Shown here piece by piece: positions 42,796-51,060 of a DNA stretch of 64,000 bases. Below the pieces are notes generated by a model. It was not told the DNA's origin, made no database searches, and saw only the letters and a program-made list of their open reading frames with translations. The stretch lies in the NCBI RefSeq assembly GCF_030815085.1, contig NZ_JAUSWG010000001.1; one strand, 5' to 3'. The position numbers and the translations under genes are program-made. The stretch is from Paraclostridium ghonii (lineage in GTDB: Bacteria > Bacillota > Clostridia > Peptostreptococcales > Peptostreptococcaceae). Every line of letters starts with the position of its first letter. The first letter of the stretch is position 1.

Positions 42796-44565
42796 ATGAA
42801 GTACTACAATGAAAATGACAGGCTTAAGAGTGTAGTAGAAATATCAACCTTAGTAACTGATTCAGATAATTTCTTTGAAATAAAAGATAAAATAGTTGAA
42901 AAAATGTTAGAGGTAGTTCATCCAGCAAAAGCATGTGTAAATTTATTTTATAAAAATAATTATGACCATGCTTATTTAGTGTGTTCACAAACTCTAAATT
43001 ATATATCTAAAGTATTTCCTATTGATAAGCCAATAGGAGTTAAAATAGATTTTAATCAATATCCTAAATATATTCATGAAGCTGTACAAGAACAAAAAAT
43101 AGTTTATGTAGAGAATGTATTTTTAGATGAAAGAGCTATTGATGAAAGAGAATTAGCAATACAGGAGGGATATATAGGAAGAATTGTATTCCCACTTATA
43201 GTCCATGAAAAAGTAACTGGATTTATGACTTGCTTTTTAACTGAAGATGACAAGGTAACAAATGATGATATGAATTTTATTTCATCGGTGGCATCATTAA
43301 TAAGTTTATCAATAGAAATAACAAGTAAAAATAATGATATACAAAATCTAATACATAAACTAAGAGGTGCTATAGCATCTATAAATGATGCAACTAAAAA
43401 GCTATATTTAAACAAAGATATAAAAAGTTTCCTAGACCATTTAAGTAAACAGGCTTGTAATATAACTAAAAGTAGCGAATCATTCATAGTAATAAATGGT
43501 GACGATATAAACGGTAAGAAAAGAGAATTATCAAGTTTTTATACTTTAGATAAAATAAAGCCAGATGTATATTATGAGTTAGACGAATTAATAGATAAAA
43601 AAACTGTAGGATCTTATTCTAACGAAATACACGATAATATGGGCTTGCAAGGTGTTAAAACTTATATATATCATAAATTAATAAATAAAAATGATGTTGT
43701 TGGATATATAGCTTGTACCAATGCTAAAAACTATACAAAAGATGACTTGAATATATTAAGTATACTTGCTAAACAAGTAGCTGTTGCTATGCAATTGTAT
43801 GAGTATAGTAAAAGTGAAGTAAAACATCAAGTTTTAGAAAATGAACTTAAGATCTTAAACCAACAGCAAAAACTTATAATGAACAAGGGAAATAAAGTTT
43901 TAGATAATAATAGAGAATTAAGATATTTTCATAAACCAGCAAAAGTAGTGGGCGGAGATTTCTATCATACTATAAAAAAAGATGATGGAACACTTGTAAC
44001 TATATTAGCTGATGTAATGGGACATGGTATTGTATCAAACTATGTGGTAGCAATGATAAAGGGTGCATTTAAAGTTTTAGCAAAACAATATGATAAACCT
44101 AGTGAAATAATGGAGAATATAAATCAATTTTTATTTGATGAGTTTGATAAAATGGGAGTTTTTACAACTTGTATAATTGGGGTAATAAAAAGTAATGAAG
44201 ATAAAATGATTGTATCTAATGCAGGACATTACTACCCGATAGGTGTGGATAAAAATAACAAAGCTTCATTTATAAAATGTAGTAAAGGAATCCCTATAGG
44301 TATATTAGAAGAAGTAGAGTATTCTGACAAGGAAGTAGATATATCTAAATTTAAAACTGTTTCTTTATATACAGATGGTATATTAGAAATAAAAAACCAT
44401 AATAAAGAAGAGTTTGGAGTTGAAAGATTAAAATCATTTTTAGAGGAAACTAGTTGTTTATATAAAGAAGATATTGTAACTGTTTTAAAATCTAAGTTAT
44501 GGGAGTTTTCACAAAAAAGTGATTTTGAGGATGATATATTAATTGTTACTCTTAAAGATATATAA
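42796..44565 (+). CDS. RsbU/SpoIIE-type PP2C serine phosphatase with GAF domains
   Basis: 589 residues. Two GAF-like sensor domains (about 12-180 and 205-340), a coiled-coil linker (about 345-375, KHQVLENELKILNQQQKL), and a PP2C-SpoIIE domain (about 385-588) with KPAKVVGGDFYHT, LADVMGHGIVSN, NAGHYYPIG, SLYTDGILEIK and DFEDDILIVTL; the metal-binding aspartates are present. Such phosphatases typically dephosphorylate an RsbV/SpoIIAA-type STAS antagonist to free a sigma factor. No STAS/RsbW pair is adjacent, so its partner is elsewhere. It is soluble and may work with the upstream membrane protein. Confidence 0.9.
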   Translation: MKYYNENDRLKSVVEISTLVTDSDNFFEIKDKIVEKMLEVVHPAKACVNLFYKNNYDHAYLVCSQTLNYISKVFPIDKPIGVKIDFNQYPKYIHEAVQEQKIVYVENVFLDERAIDERELAIQEGYIGRIVFPLIVHEKVTGFMTCFLTEDDKVTNDDMNFISSVASLISLSIEITSKNNDIQNLIHKLRGAIASINDATKKLYLNKDIKSFLDHLSKQACNITKSSESFIVINGDDINGKKRELSSFYTLDKIKPDVYYELDELIDKKTVGSYSNEIHDNMGLQGVKTYIYHKLINKNDVVGYIACTNAKNYTKDDLNILSILAKQVAVAMQLYEYSKSEVKHQVLENELKILNQQQKLIMNKGNKVLDNNRELRYFHKPAKVVGGDFYHTIKKDDGTLVTILADVMGHGIVSNYVVAMIKGAFKVLAKQYDKPSEIMENINQFLFDEFDKMGVFTTCIIGVIKSNEDKMIVSNAGHYYPIGVDKNNKASFIKCSKGIPIGILEEVEYSDKEVDISKFKTVSLYTDGILEIKNHNKEEFGVERLKSFLEETSCLYKEDIVTVLKSKLWEFSQKSDFEDDILIVTLKDI

Positions 44566-44575
44566 GGAGATTAAT

Positions 44576-45166
44576 ATGAGTGAGATTTTAATAATCAATG
44601 GAAGTCCAAGAAAAAATAAAAACTGTATGAGCATAATAAACTCAATAACAGAAAAATTTGATCAAAATAAAATAACTTACAAAGTTTTTAATATATATGA
44701 TATGAATATAGAATACTGTACGGCTTGTGGATTTTGTGAAAAAACAGGGTTTTGTAAATTTAAAGATGATATGACTCCTATGTATGATATGTTTGATAAA
44801 TCCAAAGGAACCATAGTAGTTAGCCCTGTTCATTTTGACTGTATATCCGCTAAAGTTAAAACTGTTGTTGATAGGACACAAGCAATATATGCTAGCAAGT
44901 ATATATTAAAAAAACCATCTATTGATAGAAATAAAAAAAGAGTTGGAATGTATATTGCTGTTGGTGGTAGTGAACCATACCCATCACAGTTTAAAGGTGG
45001 ACAGATAGTAATGGACTTTTTCTTTAAAAGCATAAATACTAAGTTATCGTATAATCATTACATAAATAGTAGTGATAAATTATTTTTTAAAGAAAATGAA
45101 AGAGAAAAAGAAATTTTAAATATTAAAATAAATAATTATGTAGAAGATATAAAAGAGCTTGGTTAA
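44576..45166 (+). CDS. Iron-sulfur flavoprotein, NADPH-dependent FMN reductase family
   Basis: 196 residues from ATG 44576 (TAAGGAGAT upstream). The flavodoxin-like FMN loop ILIINGSPRKNKNCMSII is at the N-terminus, followed by the compact cysteine motif CTACGFCEKTGFC (C-x2-C-x2-C-x5-C) near residues 45-57 that binds a 4Fe-4S cluster in Isf-type proteins, then VVSPVHFDCISAKVKTVVDR. A redox role in an anaerobe is expected; electron donor and acceptor are unknown. Follows the phosphatase by 10 bases. Confidence 0.85.
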   Translation: MSEILIINGSPRKNKNCMSIINSITEKFDQNKITYKVFNIYDMNIEYCTACGFCEKTGFCKFKDDMTPMYDMFDKSKGTIVVSPVHFDCISAKVKTVVDRTQAIYASKYILKKPSIDRNKKRVGMYIAVGGSEPYPSQFKGGQIVMDFFFKSINTKLSYNHYINSSDKLFFKENEREKEILNIKINNYVEDIKELG

Positions 45167-45182
45167 AAACAAGCTTTTTTTA
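45156..45182 (+). terminator. Terminator after the flavoprotein gene
   Basis: AGCTTG (45156-45161) and CAAGCT (45170-45175) with a T7 tract; the left arm is inside the end of the gene. Confidence 0.75.
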
Positions 45183-45210
45183 TATATTCTACAAGTGAAA
45201 GGAGACATTT

Positions 45211-46383
45211 ATGCTTAGATATATAACTAGTGGAGAATCACACGGTAAATGTTTAACATCAATAATAGATGGAATTCCATCTAATGTTAGCTTAAATATG
45301 GATGAAATAAATCTAGAAATGAAAAAACGTCAATCTGGATATGGTCGAGGCGGACGTATGAAAATAGAAAGCGATAAAGTTGAATTATTAAGTGGGGTTA
45401 GAGGAAAAACTACAATTGGGGGTCCTATAGCTATAAAAATAAAAAACAAGGATTATGAAAATTGGGCTAAATATATGAATCCAACTGAGGATATTGATAG
45501 AGAAACTAGCAAAGTTGAACATGTAAGACCTGGACATGCTGATTTAATAGGATCTTTAAAATATGATTTTGACGATGCTAGAAATGTTTTAGAAAGATCA
45601 AGTGCAAGAGAAACTGCTAGTAGAGTTGCGGTAGGATCAATATGTAAACAAGTCTTAAAAGTTTTTGATATAGACTTTGCATCACATGTCATACAAATTG
45701 GAACTGCAAAGGTTGAGGAAATATGCAATTTTGATTTTATAAAAAATAATTCTGATTTAAGTGAAGTTAGATGTGTTGATAAAAATGTAGAAAAATTAAT
45801 GATATCAGAAATTGATAAAGCTAAAAGTGAAAAAGACACATTAGGTGGAGTTATAGAGGTAAGAATTAAAAACGTACCTCCTGGATTAGGTTCATATGTA
45901 CACTATGATAAAAAAGTAGATGCACATATAGCTATGAATGTAATGAGTATTCAAGCTATAAAGGGAGTAGAAATAGGAATAGGATTTGATGTTGCAAATA
46001 ATAGTGGTTCAGATGTTATGGATGAAATTTTTTATGATGAGGAAAAAGGAATATATAGAAACACTAATAGATTAGGTGGTATAGAAGGTGGAATGACTAA
46101 TGGAGATGAAATAATAATAAGATGTGCAATGAAACCTATACCTACATTGTATAAGCCTTTAAATTCTATAAATATGAAAACTTTAGAAAACTTTAAAGCA
46201 AGTGTAGAAAGATCAGATACTTGTGCTGTTCCAGCATGTAGTATTGTATGTGAAAATGTAGTAGCATTTGTAATTTTACAATTCTTTTTAGAAAAGTTTG
46301 GTATGGATAACATTGAAGATATAAAGAAAAGTTATATTTCATATATGGATAGGTTAGGTGATAGAGGATGGAAAAATGTATAA
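45211..46383 (+). CDS. aroC: Chorismate synthase
   Basis: Converts EPSP to chorismate using reduced FMN. 390 residues. Signatures: ITSGESHGKCLTSIIDGIP at the N-terminus, RGGRMKIESDKVELLSG, RPGHADLIGSLKYDFDDARNVLERSSARETA and DRLGDRGWKN at the end, with GGIEGGMTNGDEIIIR in between. Ribosome site AAAGGAGA. First gene of a tightly overlapping aroC-aroB-aroA operon; its last 16 bases overlap aroB. Confidence 0.96.
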   Translation: MLRYITSGESHGKCLTSIIDGIPSNVSLNMDEINLEMKKRQSGYGRGGRMKIESDKVELLSGVRGKTTIGGPIAIKIKNKDYENWAKYMNPTEDIDRETSKVEHVRPGHADLIGSLKYDFDDARNVLERSSARETASRVAVGSICKQVLKVFDIDFASHVIQIGTAKVEEICNFDFIKNNSDLSEVRCVDKNVEKLMISEIDKAKSEKDTLGGVIEVRIKNVPPGLGSYVHYDKKVDAHIAMNVMSIQAIKGVEIGIGFDVANNSGSDVMDEIFYDEEKGIYRNTNRLGGIEGGMTNGDEIIIRCAMKPIPTLYKPLNSINMKTLENFKASVERSDTCAVPACSIVCENVVAFVILQFFLEKFGMDNIEDIKKSYISYMDRLGDRGWKNV

Positions 46384-47396
46384 AAATTGAATATGATTAT
46401 AATAGTTTTAAATTAAAGGATAAACATGATAAAGTTCTTATAATAACGGATGAAAATGTAAATAAATATCAATTTGAAGATTTTAAAAAGGCATTAAATC
46501 ATAAATTTGTAGAAGTATTTATAATTAATAGTGGTGAAAATTCAAAGTCTTTAAATGTTTATGAAAAAATAATTAAATTTTGTATAGAGGTAGGCATAAC
46601 TAGAAAATCAGTACTAATCGCACTAGGTGGAGGTGTTGTAGGGGATTTAGCTGGATTTGTAGCATCTACATATATGAGAGGGATTGACTTAGTTCAAGTA
46701 CCTACAACATTATTGTCTCAAGTCGACTCATCTGTTGGTGGGAAAACGGGTATAAATATAGGGAATATAAAAAATATAGTAGGAACATTTTATCAGCCTA
46801 AACTTACATATATAAACGTTAATTCATTAAAGACTTTAGGAGAAAGTGAGTATTTAAGTGGATTAGCAGAGGTTTTAAAATACTCATTTATATATGATTA
46901 TGAATTTTTAAACTATATAGTTGATAATAGTAAAGGGATATTATCTAGAAATGAAGATGTATTATCTTATATTATAAAAAAATGTACAGATATAAAGTGG
47001 GAAGTAGTAAGTAAAGATGAAAAAGAAAATGGGCTTAGAAAAATATTAAATTTAGGGCATACATTTGGACATGGTATAGAAAAACTTTGTGGATTAAGCC
47101 ATGGATTTGCAGTTAACATAGGTACTAATATGGCATTTAATTTAGCGCTAGACAAAGGGTTTATAGATAATGAGTATTATCAAAAGTTCATATATGTATC
47201 TAATTTATTAAACATACCTATTTCATTTAAATATGAAAGTCCGGAGGAAATACTTAATCTTATGAAAAGTGATAAAAAAAATAGCTTTGGAAATATAAAT
47301 TTAGTAATCCCTGTAGGAAGAGGAAAGGTAGAAGTTTTTGATAATATTAAAGATAATGAAATTTTAAATGTAATAAAGAGGTGTATTAATGCTTAA
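46368..47396 (+). CDS. aroB: 3-dehydroquinate synthase
   Basis: Second shikimate step: DAHP to dehydroquinate with NAD and a metal. 342 residues with SGENSKSLNVYEKII, the NAD-binding ALGGGVVGDLAGFVASTYMRG, VPTTLLSQVDSSVGGKTGIN, and the metal-binding NLGHTFGHGIEKL near residue 224. The start lies within the end of aroC (16-base overlap) with AGAGGATGG as ribosome site. Its last 8 bases overlap aroA. Coupled translation is expected. Confidence 0.95.
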   Translation: MEKCIKIEYDYNSFKLKDKHDKVLIITDENVNKYQFEDFKKALNHKFVEVFIINSGENSKSLNVYEKIIKFCIEVGITRKSVLIALGGGVVGDLAGFVASTYMRGIDLVQVPTTLLSQVDSSVGGKTGINIGNIKNIVGTFYQPKLTYINVNSLKTLGESEYLSGLAEVLKYSFIYDYEFLNYIVDNSKGILSRNEDVLSYIIKKCTDIKWEVVSKDEKENGLRKILNLGHTFGHGIEKLCGLSHGFAVNIGTNMAFNLALDKGFIDNEYYQKFIYVSNLLNIPISFKYESPEEILNLMKSDKKNSFGNINLVIPVGRGKVEVFDNIKDNEILNVIKRCINA

Positions 47397-48651
47397 AGGA
47401 ACAGTAGAATTGATTGGAGATAAGTCAATATCCCATAGGGCTATAATGTTTTCATCGATAGCAAAAGGAACTACAAGAATAAGTAATTTTTTAATGGGGC
47501 AAGATTGTTTAAGTACAGTTGATTGTTTTAGGAAAATGGGTGTGAATATATCCATAAATGATAGAGAAGTTATTGTAAATGGAGTTGGGCTTAGAGGATT
47601 AGAAAAACCTAAGGATATCTTAAATGTTGGAAATTCAGGAACTACAATAAGACTTATGATGGGAATACTTGCAGGTAATGAATTTGAAGCTACAATAATA
47701 GGTGATGAATCCATAGGTAAAAGACCTATGAAAAGAGTAACAGACCCCTTAAGATTGATGGGGTGTAACATAAAAGGAAAAGATGATGCTAATTTTACGC
47801 CTATAACTATACAGGGAGGTAATCTAAATAAAATAGAATACAACATGCCTGTAGCGTCTGCCCAAGTAAAATCATCTATAATTTTAGCATCTTTATATGG
47901 GAGTTGTAAAAGCACTATAATTGAAAAATCTAAAAGTAGAAATCATACTGAGATACTGTTAAATTCTTTTGGGGCTGATATAAAATCTAACGACCTTAAA
48001 ATAGATGTAAATCCTGTAAAAGAGCTTTTCTCCGTAGGAAACATAAATGTAGCAGGGGATATTTCATCAGCAGCATTTATAATTGTAGCTGCTAGTATAA
48101 TGAAAGGTTCAGAAGTTTTTATTAAAAATGTTGGATTAAATGAAACTCGAACAGGAATACTAGATGTATTAAAAGCTATGAATGGAAATTTTGAGATTAT
48201 AGATAAAAGATTAGAAGGTGGAGAGATAGTAGGAGATTTGGTTGTTAGATATAGTGAGAGCTTAGTCAGTACAACTATAGATTCAAGCTTAATACCTAGG
48301 CTAATAGATGAAATTCCAGTAATTGCTATTTTAGCAACTCAAGCTCAAGGGACAACTATAATAAAAGATGCAAAAGAACTTAAAGTTAAAGAAAGTAATA
48401 GGATTAAAGCTGTTGTTGATAATTTAAAAAACATGGGAGCTAACATAGAAGAATTAGAAGATGGAATGGTGATAAAAGGTAAAACTAGCTTGAAAGGATC
48501 TTATATAAAAACATTTAATGATCATAGAATAGCTATGGCTTTTTCAGTGGCTTCGCTTATTTCACAAGGTAAAGTAACATTAGATAACACAACTTGTATA
48601 GATATATCATTTCCAGGGTATTTTGACTTAATAAATAATTTATTAAAGTAA
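47389..48651 (+). CDS. aroA: 3-phosphoshikimate 1-carboxyvinyltransferase (EPSP synthase)
   Basis: Joins PEP to shikimate-3-phosphate. 420 residues. GDKSISHRAIMFSSIAKGTT, NVGNSGTTIRLMMGILAG, KRPMKRVTDPLRLMG and FNDHRIAMAFSVASL are the family signatures; KESNRIKA is near residue 335. The start ATG overlaps aroB by 8 bases, with AAAGAGGTG upstream. The remaining shikimate genes (aroF, aroQ, aroE, aroK) are not in the window. The order C-B-A is distinct from the Bacillus aroB-H order. Confidence 0.95.
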   Translation: MLKGTVELIGDKSISHRAIMFSSIAKGTTRISNFLMGQDCLSTVDCFRKMGVNISINDREVIVNGVGLRGLEKPKDILNVGNSGTTIRLMMGILAGNEFEATIIGDESIGKRPMKRVTDPLRLMGCNIKGKDDANFTPITIQGGNLNKIEYNMPVASAQVKSSIILASLYGSCKSTIIEKSKSRNHTEILLNSFGADIKSNDLKIDVNPVKELFSVGNINVAGDISSAAFIIVAASIMKGSEVFIKNVGLNETRTGILDVLKAMNGNFEIIDKRLEGGEIVGDLVVRYSESLVSTTIDSSLIPRLIDEIPVIAILATQAQGTTIIKDAKELKVKESNRIKAVVDNLKNMGANIEELEDGMVIKGKTSLKGSYIKTFNDHRIAMAFSVASLISQGKVTLDNTTCIDISFPGYFDLINNLLK

Positions 48652-48665
48652 AATTAGAATAAGAT

Positions 48666-48694
48666 TTGATTTTATTAAGAATATTATGTATAAT
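48666..48694 (+). promoter_or_regulatory. Strong sigma-A promoter of pduL
   Basis: TTGATT (48666-48671), exactly 17 bases, and a perfect TATAAT (48689-48694) preceded by TG. Confidence 0.75.
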
Positions 48695-48734
48695 TGTATT
48701 GCAATATTTTAAAAAATTTAGGAGGACTTCATAA

Positions 48735-49304
48735 ATGAAATTACCAATAGCATTATCAAATAAACACGTTCATTTAAGTCAAGATGATATAGAAACATTA
48801 TTTGGAGCAGGTCATCAATTAGTAGAATTCAAGCCATTAAGCCAACCAGGACAATATGCTTGTGAAGAGAAAGTAGACTTAGTAGGACCTAAAGGAACTA
48901 TAAAAGGAGTTAGAGTTTTAGGACCAGCTAGACCTAACACACAAGTTGAAATATCTTTAGCAGACGGATTTACTTTAGGTGTTAAGGCTCCAATAAAAGA
49001 ATCTGGAGATGTAGAAGGAACTCCAGGAGTTAAATTAGTTGGACCAGCAGGTGAAGTAGAATTAACAGAAGGTGTTATAGTTGCATCAAGACATATACAC
49101 ATGAGCTTAAATGATGCAGCTAAATTTGGAGTAAAAGACAAGCAAATAGTTAAAGTTAAAACTTTCGGACCTAGAGCTATAGTATTTGAAAATGTATTAG
49201 TAAGAGCTAATGCTAACTTTGCTTTAGAAATGCATGTTGACGTTGAAGAAGGAAATGCAGCAGCTGTTAGAAACGGTGATATGGTAGAATTAATAGCTGA
49301 ATAA
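48735..49304 (+). CDS. pduL: Phosphate propanoyltransferase/acetyltransferase, PduL type
   Basis: Exchanges CoA for phosphate on acetyl- or propanoyl-CoA, giving the acyl phosphate for ATP formation. 189 residues with two zinc-binding repeats: ALSNKHVHLSQDD near residue 6 and ASRHIHMSLNDA near residue 118; LVGPKGTIKGVRVLGPARP and HVDVEEGNAA complete the family pattern. It has no N-terminal encapsulation peptide and no microcompartment genes nearby, so it is the free housekeeping form that substitutes for Pta. Strong GGAGG site. Codon use is biased toward preferred codons as in PFOR. Confidence 0.93.
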   Translation: MKLPIALSNKHVHLSQDDIETLFGAGHQLVEFKPLSQPGQYACEEKVDLVGPKGTIKGVRVLGPARPNTQVEISLADGFTLGVKAPIKESGDVEGTPGVKLVGPAGEVELTEGVIVASRHIHMSLNDAAKFGVKDKQIVKVKTFGPRAIVFENVLVRANANFALEMHVDVEEGNAAAVRNGDMVELIAE

Positions 49305-49312
49305 TATAAATA

Positions 49313-49345
49313 AAAAAGTATGTGATTTTCACATGCTTTTTTTTT
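49313..49345 (+). terminator. Terminator of pduL
   Basis: AAAAGTATGTGA pairs with TCACATGCTTTT (one G-T pair), followed by a long T run. Confidence 0.88.
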
Positions 49346-49361
49346 ATTCAAAACTTAGAAA

Positions 49362-49440
49362 CTTGAGCAACGTAACTTCTACTTAAGTTTGTTGGCTATC
49401 TAAAGTGATTTGAAGATATAGTCGCTCAAGATTATTTTTT
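49362..49440 (+). other. Second structured hairpin with T tract downstream of pduL
   Basis: CTTGAGC (49362-49368) pairs with GCTCAAG (49424-49430) and is followed by ATTATTTTTTT. The 55-base interior can form a second stem (TATCT with AGATA at 49397-49418). It lies after a complete terminator with no gene between, so it may be a separate small RNA or a relic. The rest of 49345-49526 is empty. Confidence 0.4.
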
Positions 49441-49526
49441 TATTTATAAAATTTATATTGAGTAATAATCTAACTAAATATAGGTTTTATAAATTTAAAT
49501 TAATTAAAATATTGTTATATAAAAAA

Positions 49527-49922
49527 TTATTTTTCTAAGTTTAAGCTATCTAGATTATTGTTTTGAAGATAATCTATTCCATAACTATACATACTTTCTA
49601 AAACAGGCATAAGTTTTTCTCCACACTCTGTAAGTCCATACTCTACCTTTGGAGGAACTACAGGGTATACTTTTCTGTATATCAAGTTATGAGATTCCAA
49701 GCTTCTTAACTGCTGAGTTAACATTTTTTGTGTAACATCAGGAAGTTTTCGTCTTAAATCGCTAAACCTAAGCGGAGTAGGCATTAAATACCAAAGAATC
49801 AATATTTTCCATTTTCCTGAAAGAATTTTGTGCACTAAATTTATTGGACACATTTCATATTTATTACATCTTTCGTTCATATGACATTTAGAATGATCTT
49901 GCACCTCTAGCTGAATTTTCAT
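49527..49922 (-). CDS. HxlR-family winged-helix transcription regulator
   Basis: 131 residues from ATG 49922 (AAGGTGG upstream). The HxlR core is clear: CPINLVHKILSGKWKILILWYLM, then PLRFSDLRRKLPDVTQKMLTQQLRSLE (recognition helix region), RKVYPVVPPKVEYGLTECG (wing). N-terminal cysteines (KCHMNERCNKYEMC) include the conserved position before PINL that senses thiol or quinone stress in YodB/HypR relatives. It is probably autoregulated through the repeats upstream. No obvious target gene is adjacent apart from deoC, which is divergent at 250 bases. Confidence 0.88.
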   Translation of the reverse strand: MKIQLEVQDHSKCHMNERCNKYEMCPINLVHKILSGKWKILILWYLMPTPLRFSDLRRKLPDVTQKMLTQQLRSLESHNLIYRKVYPVVPPKVEYGLTECGEKLMPVLESMYSYGIDYLQNNNLDSLNLEK

Positions 49923-49942
49923 AATAACCACCTTGAATTTTA

Positions 49943-49980
49943 ATAGTATACTTTTGGGTACTATAAAACAAAAAAGTACC
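49943..49980 (-). promoter_or_regulatory. HxlR promoter with overlapping operator repeats
   Basis: On the minus strand TTGTTT (49966-49971), 17 bases and TACTAT (49943-49948) form a promoter. It overlaps an inverted repeat GGTACT (49957-49962) / AGTACC (49975-49980) and a further AGTA/TACT pair (49945-49948 with 49959-49962). TACT-spacer-AGTA layouts are typical binding sites for YodB-type HxlR proteins, so autorepression is likely. Confidence 0.55.
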
Positions 49981-50127
49981 TACTTGTTATAAAAAAGCTT
50001 AATTGATACTATTATATCATGAATTTCACAAGCTATCTATTAGTTGATACCTTTAAAATTTTTAATAAAAATATGATACTCTGTAAATTATAATAAGTAA
50101 TGAATATATGCAAAAAATGTATATGTT

Positions 50128-50136
50128 TGCTATAAT
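50128..50136 (+). promoter_or_regulatory. Extended -10 promoter of deoC
   Basis: TGCTATAAT is a perfect extended -10 motif 36 bases before the start codon; no good -35 box. Confidence 0.6.
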
Positions 50137-50171
50137 AAAGTAGTATTATAAAATAAAAAGGAGACATATTT

Positions 50172-50846
50172 ATGGATAATAATATAGCAAAAATTATTGA
50201 TCATACTATTTTAAAGGCTTTTGCAACAGAAAATGATGTAAAGCAAATATGTAAGGAAGCAAAAGAATACAATTTCTTTTCAGTATGTATAAATCCAGCA
50301 AATATAGAGCTTGCAAAAAAAGAGTTAGAAGGTTCTAATGTAAAGGTATGTACTGTTATAGGATTTCCTTTAGGAGCAAATACATTAGAGGTGAAAGCTT
50401 TTGAAACTCAAGATTCTATTAACAAAGGTGCAGATGAAGTTGATATGGTTATAAACATAGGAGCATTAAAAGATAAAAAATATGACTATGTGCTAAATGA
50501 TATAAAGGCAGTTGTAGATGCTGCTAATAAAAAAGCTTTAGTGAAAGTAATAATAGAAACATGTTATTTAAATGATGAAGAAAAGAAAATAGCTTGTGAA
50601 TTATCAGTTAAAGCTGGAGCTGATTATGTAAAAACATCAACAGGTTTTGGAACTGGTGGGTCAACTCCACAAGATATAAAACTTATGAGAGATATTGTCG
50701 GACCTAGTATAGGTGTAAAAGCTTCAGGTGGAGTAAGAAATCAAAATGATGCAAAAGCTGTAATGGAAGCTGGATGTTCAAGAATAGGAGCAAGTGCATC
50801 TATTGCAATTGCTAAAGGTGAGGATTCTGAAACACAAGGATATTAA
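50172..50846 (+). CDS. deoC: Deoxyribose-phosphate aldolase
   Basis: Splits deoxyribose-5-phosphate to acetaldehyde and glyceraldehyde-3-phosphate. 224 residues, TIM barrel: IIDHTILKAFATENDV at the start, VCTVIGFPLGANTLEVKAFE, DEVDMVINIGALK, VKVIIETCYL, the Schiff-base lysine in ADYVKTSTGFGTGG and GVKASGGVRNQNDA. Ribosome site AAAAGGAGA. No other deo genes adjoin; the products could flow to PFOR and PduL reactions. The C-terminus GEDSETQGY is complete. Confidence 0.95.
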   Translation: MDNNIAKIIDHTILKAFATENDVKQICKEAKEYNFFSVCINPANIELAKKELEGSNVKVCTVIGFPLGANTLEVKAFETQDSINKGADEVDMVINIGALKDKKYDYVLNDIKAVVDAANKKALVKVIIETCYLNDEEKKIACELSVKAGADYVKTSTGFGTGGSTPQDIKLMRDIVGPSIGVKASGGVRNQNDAKAVMEAGCSRIGASASIAIAKGEDSETQGY

Positions 50847-50868
50847 AAAACGCATAAAATTGTTTGAA

Positions 50869-50918
50869 GTATACAAAATGGGGTATATATGTAATATTGA
50901 CTTTTAAGGTATACAAAA
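50869..50918 (+). promoter_or_regulatory. Paired GTATACAAAA motifs upstream of PFOR
   Basis: GTATACAAAA occurs at 50869-50878 and again at 50909-50918, exactly 40 bases apart (about four helical turns). A TTGACT box (50897-50902) lies between, and the second copy falls in the spacer of a possible promoter ending at CAAAAT (50921-50926). This suggests a regulator binding twice on the same face. The gap 50847-51060 has no gene; the remainder is an untranslated leader. Confidence 0.45.
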
Positions 50919-51060
50919 AACAAAATTATATATTGAAATAGAAGGAATTTGTAAGTTAATGTAGAATTATTAACTTGAAAGGCTTAAACTATTCAAATAT
51001 TTACTCAATATAGAATATCAATGACTATTTTGGGAGGAATGTACAAGGAGGATACATACT

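Noticed and set aside
47364..47915. A 183-codon minus-strand frame opposite aroA
   Set aside because: It is antisense to a well-conserved enzyme gene, has no ribosome site and its protein has no recognisable features; a shadow of aroA codon bias.
48815..49351. A 178-codon minus-strand frame opposite pduL
   Set aside because: Antisense to pduL, low-complexity Thr/Pro/Leu composition, no ribosome site, and it runs through the pduL terminator.
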